A stretch of 13,621 bases of DNA from Phoronis ovalis (lineage: Eukaryota > Phoronida > Phoronidae), in the NCBI GenBank assembly GCA_028565635.1, contig JAOXYB010037151.1, positions 1 to 13,621 of the forward strand. Direction: 5' to 3'. Below, piece by piece: positions 1 through 9,500 of this stretch. Both the position numbers and the translations under genes were made by a program. The notes beneath the pieces are model-generated. The model searched no databases, was not told where the DNA came from, and was given only the letters and a program-made list of their open reading frames with translations. The first letter of the stretch is position 1; every line of letters starts with the position of its first letter.

Positions 1-365
1 GTAACCATATTATCATTTTTCAGTGGGATTCCAAAAAAGATAATATTCCTAGTAAAGCTAAGGTGCAGATTCACTTTGGTCGACAACCAGGAACTTACAT
101 TTTGTAAGAAATTTTCAGTAATAGTACATTCATAGAACAAATGTTCCAGAGTTTCTTTTTCTGAATTACAAAAAGTACAATTGTCATCATCTAATATTTT
201 AAATTTTTTCAGAAGAGAATTAGTGGCCAAGATCCTATGAAGAATTCTACATTGAAACCATTGTAGCGAAGTATCAGCTGTATCTATAGAGGAATTTAAT
301 GACGAGATGTTTCCGGAGTTTACTGGAGGCGAAAGATGAGAATATACAGACAAGCGATAGTGATG
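1..365 (-). mobile_element. LINE retrotransposon fragment: reverse transcriptase C-terminal end with zf-RVT-like motif
   Basis: One minus-strand frame is open from an in-frame TAA at 366-368 down to base 1. It encodes the tail of a non-LTR retrotransposon ORF2. Two blocks identify it. The first is the LQWFQCRILHRIL segment, typical of the region after the reverse transcriptase of CR1/jockey/RTE-type LINEs. The second is a Cys/His cluster (CTFC ... EHLFYEC, about 122-179) like the C-terminal zinc-binding motif of these proteins. There is no start codon and nothing recognisable upstream of about 330, which fits a 5'-truncated insertion. The rest of the element lies left of the window. I cannot assign the clade. 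The frame has no internal stop, so the copy may be fairly young, but it cannot be active in this form. Confidence 0.75.
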
Positions 366-1391
366 TTAGTTTAAAAAGGAATATATGCCTTTAACATAAT
401 GATAGCAGACAGTAACTACAGACAATATTTAGGATATTTTTTTTGATTTTTCAAAAGTAATGTAAAGTTATTATGCATTTATTGATATCTGATTAGTTAA
501 ATACGTGAAAGGAAAGATAATTGAGTGTACGTAAGAGTAAGTTCTGTTACAAAATCGTGAAATAAAAAAAAATATCCAGTATTAAAATTAGACAGAAATT
601 CGGCAACGGTCGGCACATTGATCAAGATTATTTTGAGCTCGTGGTTTCCATTTTATTTAAATACTTGTCTGAGGGATGGTGAAAAGATAGCATAACTTCA
701 CAATCATGTATTAACATAAACATACAGTGCACAATATTTCCTTTGATATAATGTTTGTCCAACGCAACGAAATATTTCGCATAATTCACAGTATTTCGAT
801 AAACTTATTATCAGGCTTTCTTAGTTATGTTGTAACCTTTAATCAGTTGTATATAATAGCATACGAGTGTATGCTAAGTATGGCAATAAATTAATGGTAT
901 CTTGTTAATTTGCAAAGTGCTTACTTCACGATTTGTTTTGAAACTATGTCACTTTAGAATTAACTACTTTTAGTGGTTCGCAGCGTACTGTCAAATGAAA
1001 ACAATATACAAGCAATAAATTATACAATAAATGATGAATTAAAATAAATAAAAGGGAAAAAAAGCAAGAAATCATGTAACACTTGAGTTTAACATTTGAA
1101 TTTCATTCAAAATGAGATTTTCTTATAACTTTTATCAATTGCAAGAATTTTCATACGATTAATTTTGAATGAACGATGAGGAAAAGAATCCGAGACAAGA
1201 TAAATATTTAGTAAATATGCTTTAGTTTGCTTGCGAAATACCGCGAAATTGTGATTCCTTTGAAGTTGCATAATGGCGTATAGAGAGTGGGAATATGTAA
1301 ATACTTTCTGTCGAAGTTTGCGATTTAAAATTAGTTTCTTTTATTGCAAGCTATCTGAGCAAAGATAATAAAATTATCTGTTTTTATAAGG

Positions 1392-1399
1392 TGACGTCA
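1392..1399. promoter_or_regulatory. Perfect CRE octamer (TGACGTCA)
   Basis: The palindromic CREB/ATF consensus is present, within the 10-bp palindrome GTGACGTCAC. It lies about 1.2 kb downstream of the T-box gene stop codon. An 8-mer can occur by chance, so function is not shown. Confidence 0.2.
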
Positions 1400-1962
1400 C
1401 AATTGTGATATATTTATTTAGATCTCTGTAAAGTTAACATATATAATTTAGATATAAAACTGTAAATTCTTGCCTTCAGATCATAGTCAGTGTATTTAGG
1501 TCACACAAGCAACACGGTATTTATTGAGCACAATCATTTTTTTTGTCAAGAAAGCTCTATCTGAAATATTAATGGTACATTGATAAACTTGAATACACAT
1601 CGAGTAATATTATTCATCAACACACATTTGTAAAAATATTAGAAAACTTTGATGTTGCTCGACTACAGATATTTCAAGGAACGTTGGTGAAGCAATGCAC
1701 TTGCAAAAACGCCGCAGTCGAAACGCAGATACTACTTTAGATGCCTATTTTTCCAGCCCGGTCTTCCAGTCACGTTGGGAACAACAAAAATGACTAATGT
1801 CTTCAATTTTACCACAAAAAAGTTTTATTAGCGAATATTTTAAAATGCACGAGTGTACAAATTACACTTGATAACTTTTAAGGAACAGTTTGAATCAAAT
1901 ACTAAAAACAAGTAGAAACTATTAATTATTCACCGGGCCAGCAGAGATATCTTATAGGACAA

Positions 1963-1968
1963 TTTATT
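1963..1968 (-). terminator. Candidate polyadenylation signal AATAAA for the T-box gene
   Basis: This is the first canonical AATAAA on the minus strand below the stop codon at 2556, implying a 3' UTR of about 0.6 kb. The motif is frequent in this AT-rich sequence and no GU-rich element was demonstrated. Confidence 0.25.
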
Positions 1969-2555
1969 AAGAATTTTTAAAGATTCTCCTGCCTGTGTGC
2001 ATATTTGTTATCAAAAAAGTTGAATCGGAATTGCCTAACTTGAGACACATAAATTATTTTTAAATTGAATTTTATACATTATTACTGCCTGGATTGGAGG
2101 AAAGATGCTAAAGGCTATGGTAGAAAAGCCTTCTTAACAGAATTTGTTTTCGAGTAGCTTCCCCTGTCAAGATATGGATATATTGCTGGTATTATGTTGT
2201 GTTTTAGTGCCTTATTGCTAAGAAACCACTATTAATGAATTAGTGAATTATGGATGTCCAAACTTGGTGAAAAAACATTATATACATGTATAAAGTCTCT
2301 ATTATGGGTAAATCTATATCTATATTTGGCAATAACTACGTTACAGATATGTACAATTATCACAGAATTAAATAATTGCTAATGTTAAATAAATACATCT
2401 GTAAAAAAAGTTGTCGGATATCCTTTTGTCAATTAATAATTTGTCATCATATTTGGAGCACATATTTGTGTATCTATACATAGCCGTCACAGTTCTGTTA
2501 ATACATGTAATATATGTTTAGATAAGTTTTCTTCAGTTAAGGATTAGTTTTGTAG

Positions 2556-2848
2556 TCATGGTGGTGGGGTCAATGGACTCCATGCAGCATTAGGAGGCAT
2601 TAAAGGATGCTGTTGATTTTCATACAAAGTACAGTCATGGTTTACTGACGATACACTGGGCTGTGCGAAACTATAAGCTGATGAGGGTCTGAAATACGGA
2701 GTGATCACCGCCCGTGTAACACTGGCTGGAGCAACAGGCCATAAGGCATATCCGGGATTGGAATGATGATTAACAACTGCGTTCGAATGTTGTACATGTG
2801 ACCAATGGTTTTCATTTAAGGTTGAGTTGGAATCCCTTGAAAATGAAC
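2556..2848 (-). CDS. bra: T-box gene exon 7 (residues 291-387): C-terminal effector region and stop
   Basis: The acceptor taattacag|GT completes the split Gly codon, and 96 codons follow to TGA at 2556-2558. Recognisable pieces are [27 protein letters not shown] and the terminal [10 protein letters not shown]. Vertebrate and invertebrate Brachyury proteins end in a similar W-(S/T)-P-x-(S/T)-P-P peptide. The frame contains no stop before this tail, which argues that the gene is intact. Confidence 0.88.
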
Positions 2849-5800
2849 CTGTAATTAAACCGACTTTTTAAAAAAAAATATTCCAAACAATGCACACGCA
2901 AAAAATTAAAAAAGTACGTGGATATATCAACAGTAAAGAAATGTGTTACAATAATAAAGTTTTGGGCAGTTTGCTGTGAATAAAGGGGAAAGACGAAGTG
3001 ACTCATGTTGAAATCGTTTTGATGGACAATTCACAAGCGCATTCATTTTATAATATTCCCAATAAAATTATACATAACATTCCAAAGGTACTTTATTTTT
3101 ATATGTACATGTTTTTTAAATAAGAAAAGAATTGTATTGCATCTATAATTATGAATTAGGTATTAAAGCTGCATGGCATTACTTAACATAATAAATTCAC
3201 TAAGAATGTTTGGCGGAAAACAGTGATTTAATAGATTTTGCTTTTGTCACTTGTCAAACATAGAATATGGTAGCTAAAATGAAGTAAAAAATAGCGAGAA
3301 TATGACCCAAGCGATAATGCATACGGACAACATATTTTGTTGATGAATACGATTTTTACCAAATATCTCTTATACCATCGATCGAAGCTGATTATAAAAC
3401 AGGAAAACAATAAACAACTCCAATAATAACCTGTATCAAACCCTATTTCACCAAACGACGACAAAAACAAAGTTTTACATATAAAGGCGGTATACTGTAA
3501 AGAACGTCCGAATTTTTTTAACTGTACATTTTTGACTTACCGTCTAATTGTGGCCTTCGCTGAGATGAGTATGGTGAGATCCTATGAGAGTGTAGACCAT
3601 GGCTCCTGTGATCGTAATGCCCCGAGAAGGGATGTAAATGTCCTGGTAAGTGTGTTGAGTGAGCTGGTGGTGGTATAAGCGGGCTCGGTGGTGGTAACAA
3701 CCACGGCTGAGAAACTAAAATCAAATTAAATAAAGTTTAATTACATATTTCTTTTGAAATTTATTTTTTTACACTGTCTTTTACAAAAATATCTTAAATA
3801 TAAAAGAAGGCAAAAATGCTAGCTAATCGAGCTTTTATGAATGCCCCTTATTTTTTGTTGGTAAGGAAATTATAGGAAATTAATGGCAACCATACATAAC
3901 ATTATGCCAAGCATTCTCTATACTCAAAGTCAGTAAAACACGTGCAGAATTTAAACCAGTGAATTATTTATTATCAATTAAATTCAATTTGATATTCCTG
4001 TATTTTTAAAACGGTAAAACGCAATTATGAATGATATTTTTTTTTAATTTTCAGCTATAAACATATAGTAAACCAAATAAACCAAATAGTTATTAATCAA
4101 CATGTTGCTGGTCAATTTAATTTATATAATTGAGTTTACATGTAACGTAATACGATGACATTCTTTTGAAAGGCAAATTTTATATAAAAAAAAAAATCTG
4201 AAATATAAATCTAACAAAAAGCTTGATTTTCAACGCAATTTAAAGTATAAAATAACAATACAGTACAAAAAAGCCTTTTCACACGAATGAGGGCTCCGTA
4301 AATTAATGTATATTTTTCGTCAATCTAAATATTGAAATTGTTGTAGCATTTTCAATGGCCATAGGACTGAAGAAAGTCATATGTCGGACACTGTTAAAAA
4401 TTTCCTGTGGTACTAGCAACAATTTTCAGTGATACTTTGCTCAGTCAGTAAATGTTGTAAACATGCTGATTGAACTAATAGTATTATAAAGGTAAGAAAA
4501 TAGTTATAATAAAAATCTTTGGCTTACTCAGTTCCTTTGATCAGAATATTAGTGGGTAAAAGGCATTAACACCTCAATATTTAATAACACCTTTCTTATC
4601 TCGAACCACAAAAACACATGTGATAAATCAGATTAGAAGAAAATACACGAGCAACACTGTAAACAGTAGTAGGTCCGAAATTGTTTGCACTTGGCTTTGT
4701 AGGATTAAATATCTAAGTCCATGCTCAAACTTATCACAGTAATCCTTCACAATTACGTGACAAAAACTGAGTACTTGTGATAAAATTATGAAGTACGGTT
4801 CTCGTAAATTTGTTAGAAATCAGTTATAACTTGTTGAATGTTATCATTCAGTTAGAACAGGTGTGTAAAACGTGCGCTGTCAATGACAGTCAGAAATTGG
4901 TAGAGATAATGTAAATACTGAATATTATCGGATGCGCCGTGTTACTTGGTAACATGAGCGTGTTAACCAGATGTGAAAAACAATATATGTATCTATACAG
5001 ATATCATCTCACACCTGCTTTGGTATTGGTAGTATGTTAGTTTATAGAACACTTTGATTTGTCTTTATGTTTTTCGTCACGAACAACATAGAGATACATC
5101 GCAGAACGAACGTTACCATCACCGGTGAATCTCTGTTGTCAATTAAATATGCAATTAAAATATTTTGAAAAAATCTATGGAAATTTAATATTATTTTCTG
5201 CTCGCCAGTTTTTAATTTTAGATGATTATTCCCAATTGTTCATAGATAAATAACGCATTTCTTTTTTCAAATCATTCCAGCATTTCATGCAAAGTTTGAT
5301 TTTATGTTTTAACAATATTAAATATGCATACACACCCAGATTAATTAAATATATAATACATACAACAAAAAATGTAGCAAAGAATAACCGCTTTATTTAG
5401 GCGCCCTGAAACATAACGAAAACTAAAATTAATCAAGTGTATCGTCACACTGACAAAGTTCGTTTCAAACTTGCAACATTATCATTGATATTTAAATCCA
5501 AATTATGAAATAACTAAACAGGAAAAAAGATCTGTAAAGGATAGGTATGGAAAATTAAATTCAACTCACAGTGTGATAGGTGCGATCTTTCTTGCATATC
5601 TGATAGCAGATCTCGATGCTCCGGCCTGAAAAAGATTTTTGTTTAGATGAAACACACCTTAATAACTCTTACCTTAATAAAAGATGAAAAAAGTCACATC
5701 TGTTTTTAACTACTTAATTTAAATCTTTCTTTGTAATTTAAAAATCTTATTACCTTTCTTTGGCGTCTTGGAAAGCTTTTGCAAATGGGTTATATTTAAT

Positions 5801-7261
5801 TTTCAAAGACGTAATCTGAAAAAATAAAATAGAAAAGACGTATTAATTAACCCACTCATATTTTTGTTTAAAACTTTACATTAGACTACAATTGAAAGTT
5901 ATTTATAATTTAAATTGACACAGATTATAAATTTTATTTTTACTGTACAGTGACTAAGAACTAATATTAACATTAACTGGAAAAAATAAAATAAAAACAT
6001 GGAATTAGAAAAAAACAAAAAAATTAATAAAAAAATTAAAAATTAACCTCTTCATTTTGGTAAGCTGTGACTGCAATAAACTGAGTTTCTGGAAAACTGG
6101 CCATACATAAGCGTTTTTTCTCATTTTTGTTAGCAACTTTGAGTACATGTATTCTGGGCTCATATTTGTGCAGGGAATTTAACATAATCTGAAACATTTT
6201 GTAGAAAAATATTAACATAAATAAAAAATAAAAATCTAAAAAATATTACAACGGTTTATTAATTTTTTTTTTGAGTATTATTATTTTTATTTTTTAATAT
6301 CTTAGAATTTGCTTAATCTGAAATATCGCAGAAATATAAATAATCTTAAAACATTAGGAAAAGGATATATAAGAGGAAACGTTTTTCTACAACGTTGCGT
6401 CGTATCGTCTTTAAAGACTAAATAGTGTATATGAAAGCAGCATTAAGAACTCCTCAGCTTACAACTGAAAATCTCATTTTGAATAATTTCTACAAAGTGG
6501 ACATTATAAATGTTAGTTTACTTAATCATTTCACTTAATTTGTTTCATGAAATTTGTAAAAAAATTATTGTACGTATTAATGAATAACTATTCAGTGAGT
6601 AAACATTTTTAATGTACCTGTCCATTTTTAGCCATTTTATTGGTCAGTTTTATTTTACTGAACGATACAGGCTCTTTCATCCAGTGAGCACCAAAGTTCG
6701 GTGAATCTGGATGGAGGTAAACTGTACATGGGGCAGCGGGTTCTGCCTTGCCGCCTGGGACCCAGTCCCCATTAACATATTTCCATCGATGGTTATCCAC
6801 TTGTACAAAATCAACTAACAAAGAATACATGCATCCTGGGTCTAATCCTTCTAGGCAGACTTTGAGTACAGGGAACATTCGTCTGAAATAACAAAATAAC
6901 ATCTATATGTCTGTATATAGATGAATTGGTCCATAAACATTTTTTATTTTATTGCCCCGTTTTGTACAAACGTTACAAATGATAAATTCTGAATGCCATC
7001 GTAATGTAAAGTTGGATTGGAAATGGACTGGAGTATATCTACATTTTATTGGAACACTACTTGCATGTTAGGTGAAACACGTTCTTACCTGCCATTTTTT
7101 GTTACTATCATTTCATTTGTTAGTGTTTTAAACTTCTCCCATAGCGTATTATCATCCAGTGTAATGCGAATATTCTCGCCGTCCTCAACCTCGTCTGACC
7201 CTTTCATATCTGACTCTGTGTCTGGTATATCAATGAAATCTTCAACTTGGTCCGATTTCAT
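2556..7261 (-). CDS. bra: Brachyury-class T-box transcription factor, seven coding exons, 387 aa
   Basis: The coding segments in order of translation are 7261-7089, 6882-6618, 6188-6048, 5815-5754, 5625-5570, 3714-3541 and 2848-2556. All junctions are GT/AG with matching phases (2,0,0,2,1,1), giving 1164 nt ending in TGA. The product should be a nuclear DNA-binding regulator. The T domain spans about residues 40-214 and contains [61 protein letters not shown] and [20 protein letters not shown]. After it come a QPWLLPPP block, a His-rich stretch, ISPYSS, a WPVAPASVT block and a final WSPLTPPP. These resemble the C-terminal blocks of Brachyury (TBXT) rather than other T-box classes. In other animals Brachyury acts in gastrulation and posterior or mesodermal fate. 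The start is the first ATG after an in-frame TGA at 7301-7303. The short acidic N-terminus lacks the usual LLSAVENEL-type motif, so this may be a divergent paralogue or an upstream exon may exist. Confidence 0.93.
2849..3540 (-). other. Intron 6 of the T-box gene, 692 bp
   Basis: Bounded by gtaagt at 3540 and ag at 2849. The sequence is AT-rich and I saw no repeat, RNA gene or conserved coding block. The short minus-strand frames within 2812-3006 and 3228-3470 have no similarity I recognise and are treated as chance. Confidence 0.8.
3541..3714 (-). CDS. bra: T-box gene exon 6 (residues 233-291): Pro/His-rich regulatory region
   Basis: The acceptor is gattttag|TT and the donor GACG|gtaagt (phase 1 at both ends). 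The exon begins with [16 protein letters not shown], comparable to the WLLPG...CPP block of Brachyury. A stretch with nine His residues in about 25 positions follows, then [11 protein letters not shown], comparable to the RSSPY block. This region is generally a transcriptional effector region. The His content is notable. Confidence 0.9.
3715..5569 (-). other. Intron 5 of the T-box gene, 1855 bp
   Basis: By far the longest intron of the gene, between exon 5 (donor gtgagt) and exon 6 (acceptor ttttag). It contains no coding block. A perfect T-box half-site (TCACACCT) lies at 5009-5016 and a partial one (AGGTGTG) at about 4859. It is the most likely intron to carry regulatory sequence, but this is inferred only from size and these short sites. 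Confidence 0.75.
5009..5016. promoter_or_regulatory. T-box half-site TCACACCT in intron 5
   Basis: Exact match to the T-box half-site (AGGTGTGA on the other strand) inside a T-box gene, a possible autoregulatory site. A single 8-mer is weak evidence. A related AGGTGTG lies about 150 bases away at about 4859. Confidence 0.25.
5570..5625 (-). CDS. bra: T-box gene exon 5 (residues 214-233): linker after T domain
   Basis: A 56-nt exon running from ttttcag|G to CACT|gtgagttg (phase 1). It encodes [18 protein letters not shown], matching in position and character the charged linker after AKER in Brachyury. Both phases fit the neighbouring exons, which supports the exon despite its size. Confidence 0.85.
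5754..5815 (-). CDS. bra: T-box gene exon 4 (residues 194-214): end of T domain
   Basis: A 62-nt exon bounded by ttcag|ATT (phase 0) and AG|gtaata (phase 2). It encodes [20 protein letters not shown] plus a split Arg codon. This helix closes the T domain and is close to the [21 protein letters not shown] of Brachyury. It is too short to stand out as an ORF and was placed by motif and phase. Confidence 0.93.
6048..6188 (-). CDS. bra: T-box gene exon 3 (residues 147-193): T-domain segment
   Basis: The exon is bounded by tttcag|ATT and GAG|gttaat, phase 0 at both ends (47 codons). It carries [18 protein letters not shown] and [16 protein letters not shown]. The loop between them ([13 protein letters not shown]) is unusually basic and differs from the GGPxR-type loop of most Brachyury proteins. 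Confidence 0.95.
6189..6617 (-). other. Intron 2 of the T-box gene, 429 bp
   Basis: AT-rich intron with long A/T runs; no feature recognised. The other T-box introns (5626-5753, 5816-6047, 6883-7088) are 128-232 bp and also hold nothing I recognise. Confidence 0.85.
6618..6882 (-). CDS. bra: T-box gene exon 2 (residues 59-146): core of T domain
   Basis: The acceptor tttcag|A completes the split Arg codon and the donor CAG|gtacat is in phase 0. The exon encodes [45 protein letters not shown] and [12 protein letters not shown]. These are the DNA-contacting and structural core of the T domain. The closing AKNGQ replaces the NGGGQ seen in most Brachyury proteins, a mild divergence. No stops or frame breaks are present. 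Confidence 0.95.
7089..7261 (-). CDS. bra: T-box gene exon 1 (residues 1-58): acidic N-terminus and start of T domain
   Basis: ATG at 7261 opens a very acidic leader (residues 4-37, rich in Asp and Glu). The T domain then begins with [19 protein letters not shown]. The donor is AG|gtaagaac in phase 2, splitting an Arg codon at the NGR/RMFPV position where other Brachyury genes have an intron. A longer reading frame can be opened from a GTG at 7276, but ATG at 7261 is the only ATG after the upstream TGA. A pyrimidine-rich run ending in 'acctacaag' directly before the ATG could be a splice acceptor instead. In that case the true N-terminus would lie in an exon further upstream. Confidence 0.88.
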
Positions 7262-7286
7262 CCTTGTAGGTAACACAGACAGAAAA

Positions 7287-7310
7287 TACAGTGTGAAGTT
7301 TCACACTGTA
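7287..7310. promoter_or_regulatory. 24-bp perfect inverted repeat of T-box-like half-sites just upstream of the T-box start codon
   Basis: Two 11-base arms (TACAGTGTGAA and its exact complement) flank a GT spacer, 26 bases upstream of the ATG at 7261. Each arm carries AGTGTGAA, one base short of the T-box half-site AGGTGTGAA. The half-sites are arranged in the opposite orientation to the classical Brachyury palindrome. It could be a dimeric T-box autoregulatory site or, if transcribed, a 5'-UTR hairpin of about ten pairs. It also contains the in-frame TGA that bounds the coding start. Confidence 0.5.
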
Positions 7311-7686
7311 GACAAAAATCTTTAACCATCTAGCGAAATTTCACGAGCCAATCATTTGCTCCAGGAAATGAATCTTGAATAAATTCACGAATTTTTATTT
7401 ACTAATTTATTATTCATCTAAGAATTGTTGAATTTCTAATCACGTGATTTGTTTGATCTTCAGTTGATACCGCTTGTCAAGGACGAATCGAAATTCAAAG
7501 TAATCATATTGAATATTCCATTAAAAATAAAACAATGCTACGAAAAGTAATGATTATGATTATAATTAAAACACAATTAACGAAATTATCGCTATTAACT
7601 GAATGATTTTAAATAAAGTATGAATAAAATTACGACATGGCTGTGTTCTCGATCGTGCCGTATCTGTATCAGTTTTTGATCATATT

Positions 7687-7702
7687 TAAGTACCGGTACT
7701 TA
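7687..7702. repeat. 16-bp perfect palindrome TAAGTACCGGTACTTA
   Basis: Perfect two-fold symmetry with no spacer, about 430 bases upstream of the T-box start codon. It does not match a binding site I can name. Confidence 0.6.
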
Positions 7703-7739
7703 GCGGGGGACCTGACCAGGAGTATCACAAGGTGGGCAC

Positions 7740-7747
7740 TGACGTCA
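7740..7747. promoter_or_regulatory. Perfect CRE octamer (TGACGTCA) upstream of the T-box gene
   Basis: CREB/ATF consensus about 480 bases upstream of the T-box ATG. It is plausible as a promoter-proximal element, but nothing else here confirms that. Confidence 0.25.
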
Positions 7748-9090
7748 AAATATTTCAAGTAATGTTCTCAAATACTTTTTTCAAAACAATTATTTAACAC
7801 TACTACTAACATATCTTTGTACATGGATTTCCCACTAGAACTCAATATTTACATGTCTGTTCGTTACTTGTGACAAAATGAGCACATTCTTCACGTAGTC
7901 ACGTAATAAAATATTGATTTGTATAAGCATTGGATTTCTTTTATATTGCAAGTTTACTTTTCATGTTGTTCCGTTGCTGTATTACTACAATGGTGAATCT
8001 TCCACCGATCGCTGGTTTTCAAGTGGTGATTCAAATTAATAAATGTTAATTTACAATTCTGAAGGCAGCATATTCATATGTACACGAACAGGGATCCCTA
8101 CATCCGTTTGCAGGCACCACCAGATCGTCTAACGGGCACAATTTACCAGAAGCCCTCTCCGAGTTCCGTTAGTGCACACCTTAAAGGTCTTGAATTTGTA
8201 AACTGCCCGCGCTAACGGAATCAGTGAGTATCTCTAGTAAACGAAATGGGATCAGTTTTAAACGAATTAGATGAATGCAAACGGGCTAGGTACCTACCAC
8301 TGGATGAATAAGTATAGGTGTAAGAAAGCATATGTGGTACACATTATTTATATAAATTATACTTGTGTCAGAAAAATAGCAATAAAATGTAAAATTTAAA
8401 AGCAAGATATAACATATTTTTTAAATTATAATTGCAAGGACCACTCCAGTTAAAACATATATTTTCAACAGTGCAGTTGTGAAATAGTGCAGTTGGTGAA
8501 GGATGTGTTGGTAAAGGTCCCAGAGATTATTCTTTTATGGTTGATGGATGTTCAGTCGCGAAAGATTTTTTGCCGAATTGATAGCCCATGTAGTCTAGAA
8601 TCGCCGTCTGGTGTTAATGGTACACACTAGTGTAATTACGAAGGGGATAGAGACTACGTGCTCTGTACTGAACATAGTTTTCTTTTTCGAATTCATAGTT
8701 TCTGTTACATAACGGACAGAAGTCCGCAAAATTATAAGAATATCACTGTTTTACCCTGTAAACAAAGTTAGTGTGTCGATTTTTACCCAAGTACTTTAAA
8801 AGTGAAAATCTGAATCGTATCCGCCACCCAATATTTACATATGTCAGAGGAAATTTTAAGGTCGTGTCTGTTTCGTTTTTTTTCCTATGTAAACCGTTTT
8901 ATAAAGTAGATCTATACTATGACAGCATTATAAAAAGTTCAAAAATCAACTAAAGTTTTACTTGTTTGCACTACTAGAACGTCACATTTTGACGTCTTTT
9001 AAAAGTGGCAACATTATAGTCATTATACGAAAATTCAGTAAAACCAGAGTGAAAAAACACTACATTTCATCTCTATAATATCACGCTACG

Positions 9091-9500
9091 TAGTATGTGT
9101 GAAGCTCAACGTACGAAATATGAGAACCAGATTCATATTCAGAACCAGATTCAACGTAAAGTGAGAGCCAGATTAGGATTCGAAAAAAAATCCAAAATGC
9201 CCTAAATTGTTCTTTTTCGATAAAAAAACACGACTTTCACGATTTTTTTGTTTTCACCATTTCCCCCATGATGAGCGCTCTGGGGTAGAGATTTCCAAAC
9301 ATTTCAAACGAAGCTGCTGAAAATTTTCACGGAATTTTAACAGCAAGACTCTTTGTGTACGTGTAAAACACAAAGCAAAGAAAAATTGTTGCCAAGGAAA
9401 CAAATATCAAACAATGTTTATCTAAAGGTGCTACCGGATTTTGATTTTTTTTTTTGAATCTGCTTCAGAATCCGATTCCCACTTTACGTACGTCATACAT
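9091..9500. mobile_element. Decayed inverted-repeat element (possible MITE)
   Basis: The left flank (about 9108-9200) and right flank (about 9430-9498) are imperfect reverse complements. ACGTAAAGTGAGAG on the left pairs with the complement of CCCACTTTACGT on the right. The A-rich tract and GATTC blocks beside them also pair, and both outer edges carry ACGTAC. The left arm contains a near-repeated ACCAGATT motif (three copies at about 9128, 9145 and 9168). No clear target-site duplication was found. An internal short hairpin (CTTTGTGT / ACACAAAG, 9351-9375) and an RFX X-box-like GTTGCCAAGGAAAC (9388-9401) lie within. Confidence 0.4.

Larger units (their letters stand above)
366..2555. other. 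Intergenic stretch without a recognised gene; contains the 3' flank of the T-box gene
   Basis: About 2.2 kb of AT-rich sequence with no ORF over 60 codons and no recognisable protein block on either strand. The part just below 2556 must hold the 3' UTR of the T-box gene. The nearest canonical AATAAA on the minus strand is at 1963-1968, about 590 bases past the stop, with another at 1824-1829. Either could be the polyadenylation signal. A perfect CRE (TGACGTCA) lies at 1392-1399 and a 12-bp palindrome (TATACATGTATA) at about 2281. I saw no tRNA or rRNA. Confidence 0.5.
7311..9090. other. Upstream flank of the T-box gene, no gene recognised
   Basis: Candidate promoter and enhancer territory of the minus-strand T-box gene. 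A CCAAT box (CCAATCA at 7348-7354; inverted relative to the gene) lies about 90 bases from the start codon. A 16-bp palindrome lies at 7687-7702 and a CRE at 7740-7747. An imperfect hairpin is formed by TTCCGTTAG (about 8164) and CTAACGGAA (about 8213). The 60-codon plus-strand frame at 8771-8953 has no recognised similarity and is not called. I saw no clear TATA box or initiator. Confidence 0.5.

Noticed and set aside
2556-7261. T-box pseudogene
   Set aside because: All seven exons have intact frames, consensus splice sites and matching phases, and the frame reaches a conserved C-terminal peptide.
7085-7276. Start at GTG 7276 giving an N-terminal MLPTR
   Set aside because: GTG is a very unlikely start in a nuclear animal gene; ATG at 7261 is in frame and follows a TGA.
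7017-7325. 102-codon plus-strand ORF
   Set aside because: It is antisense to T-box exon 1, whose minus-strand frame has clear T-domain motifs. The plus-strand translation shows no recognisable family.
8164-8221. Inverted pair TTCCGTTAG / CTAACGGAA as a mobile element
   Set aside because: The arms are only nine bases and the flanks do not pair further. A shared 'TCCGTTAGTG' word with the MITE TIR is expected by chance at this length.
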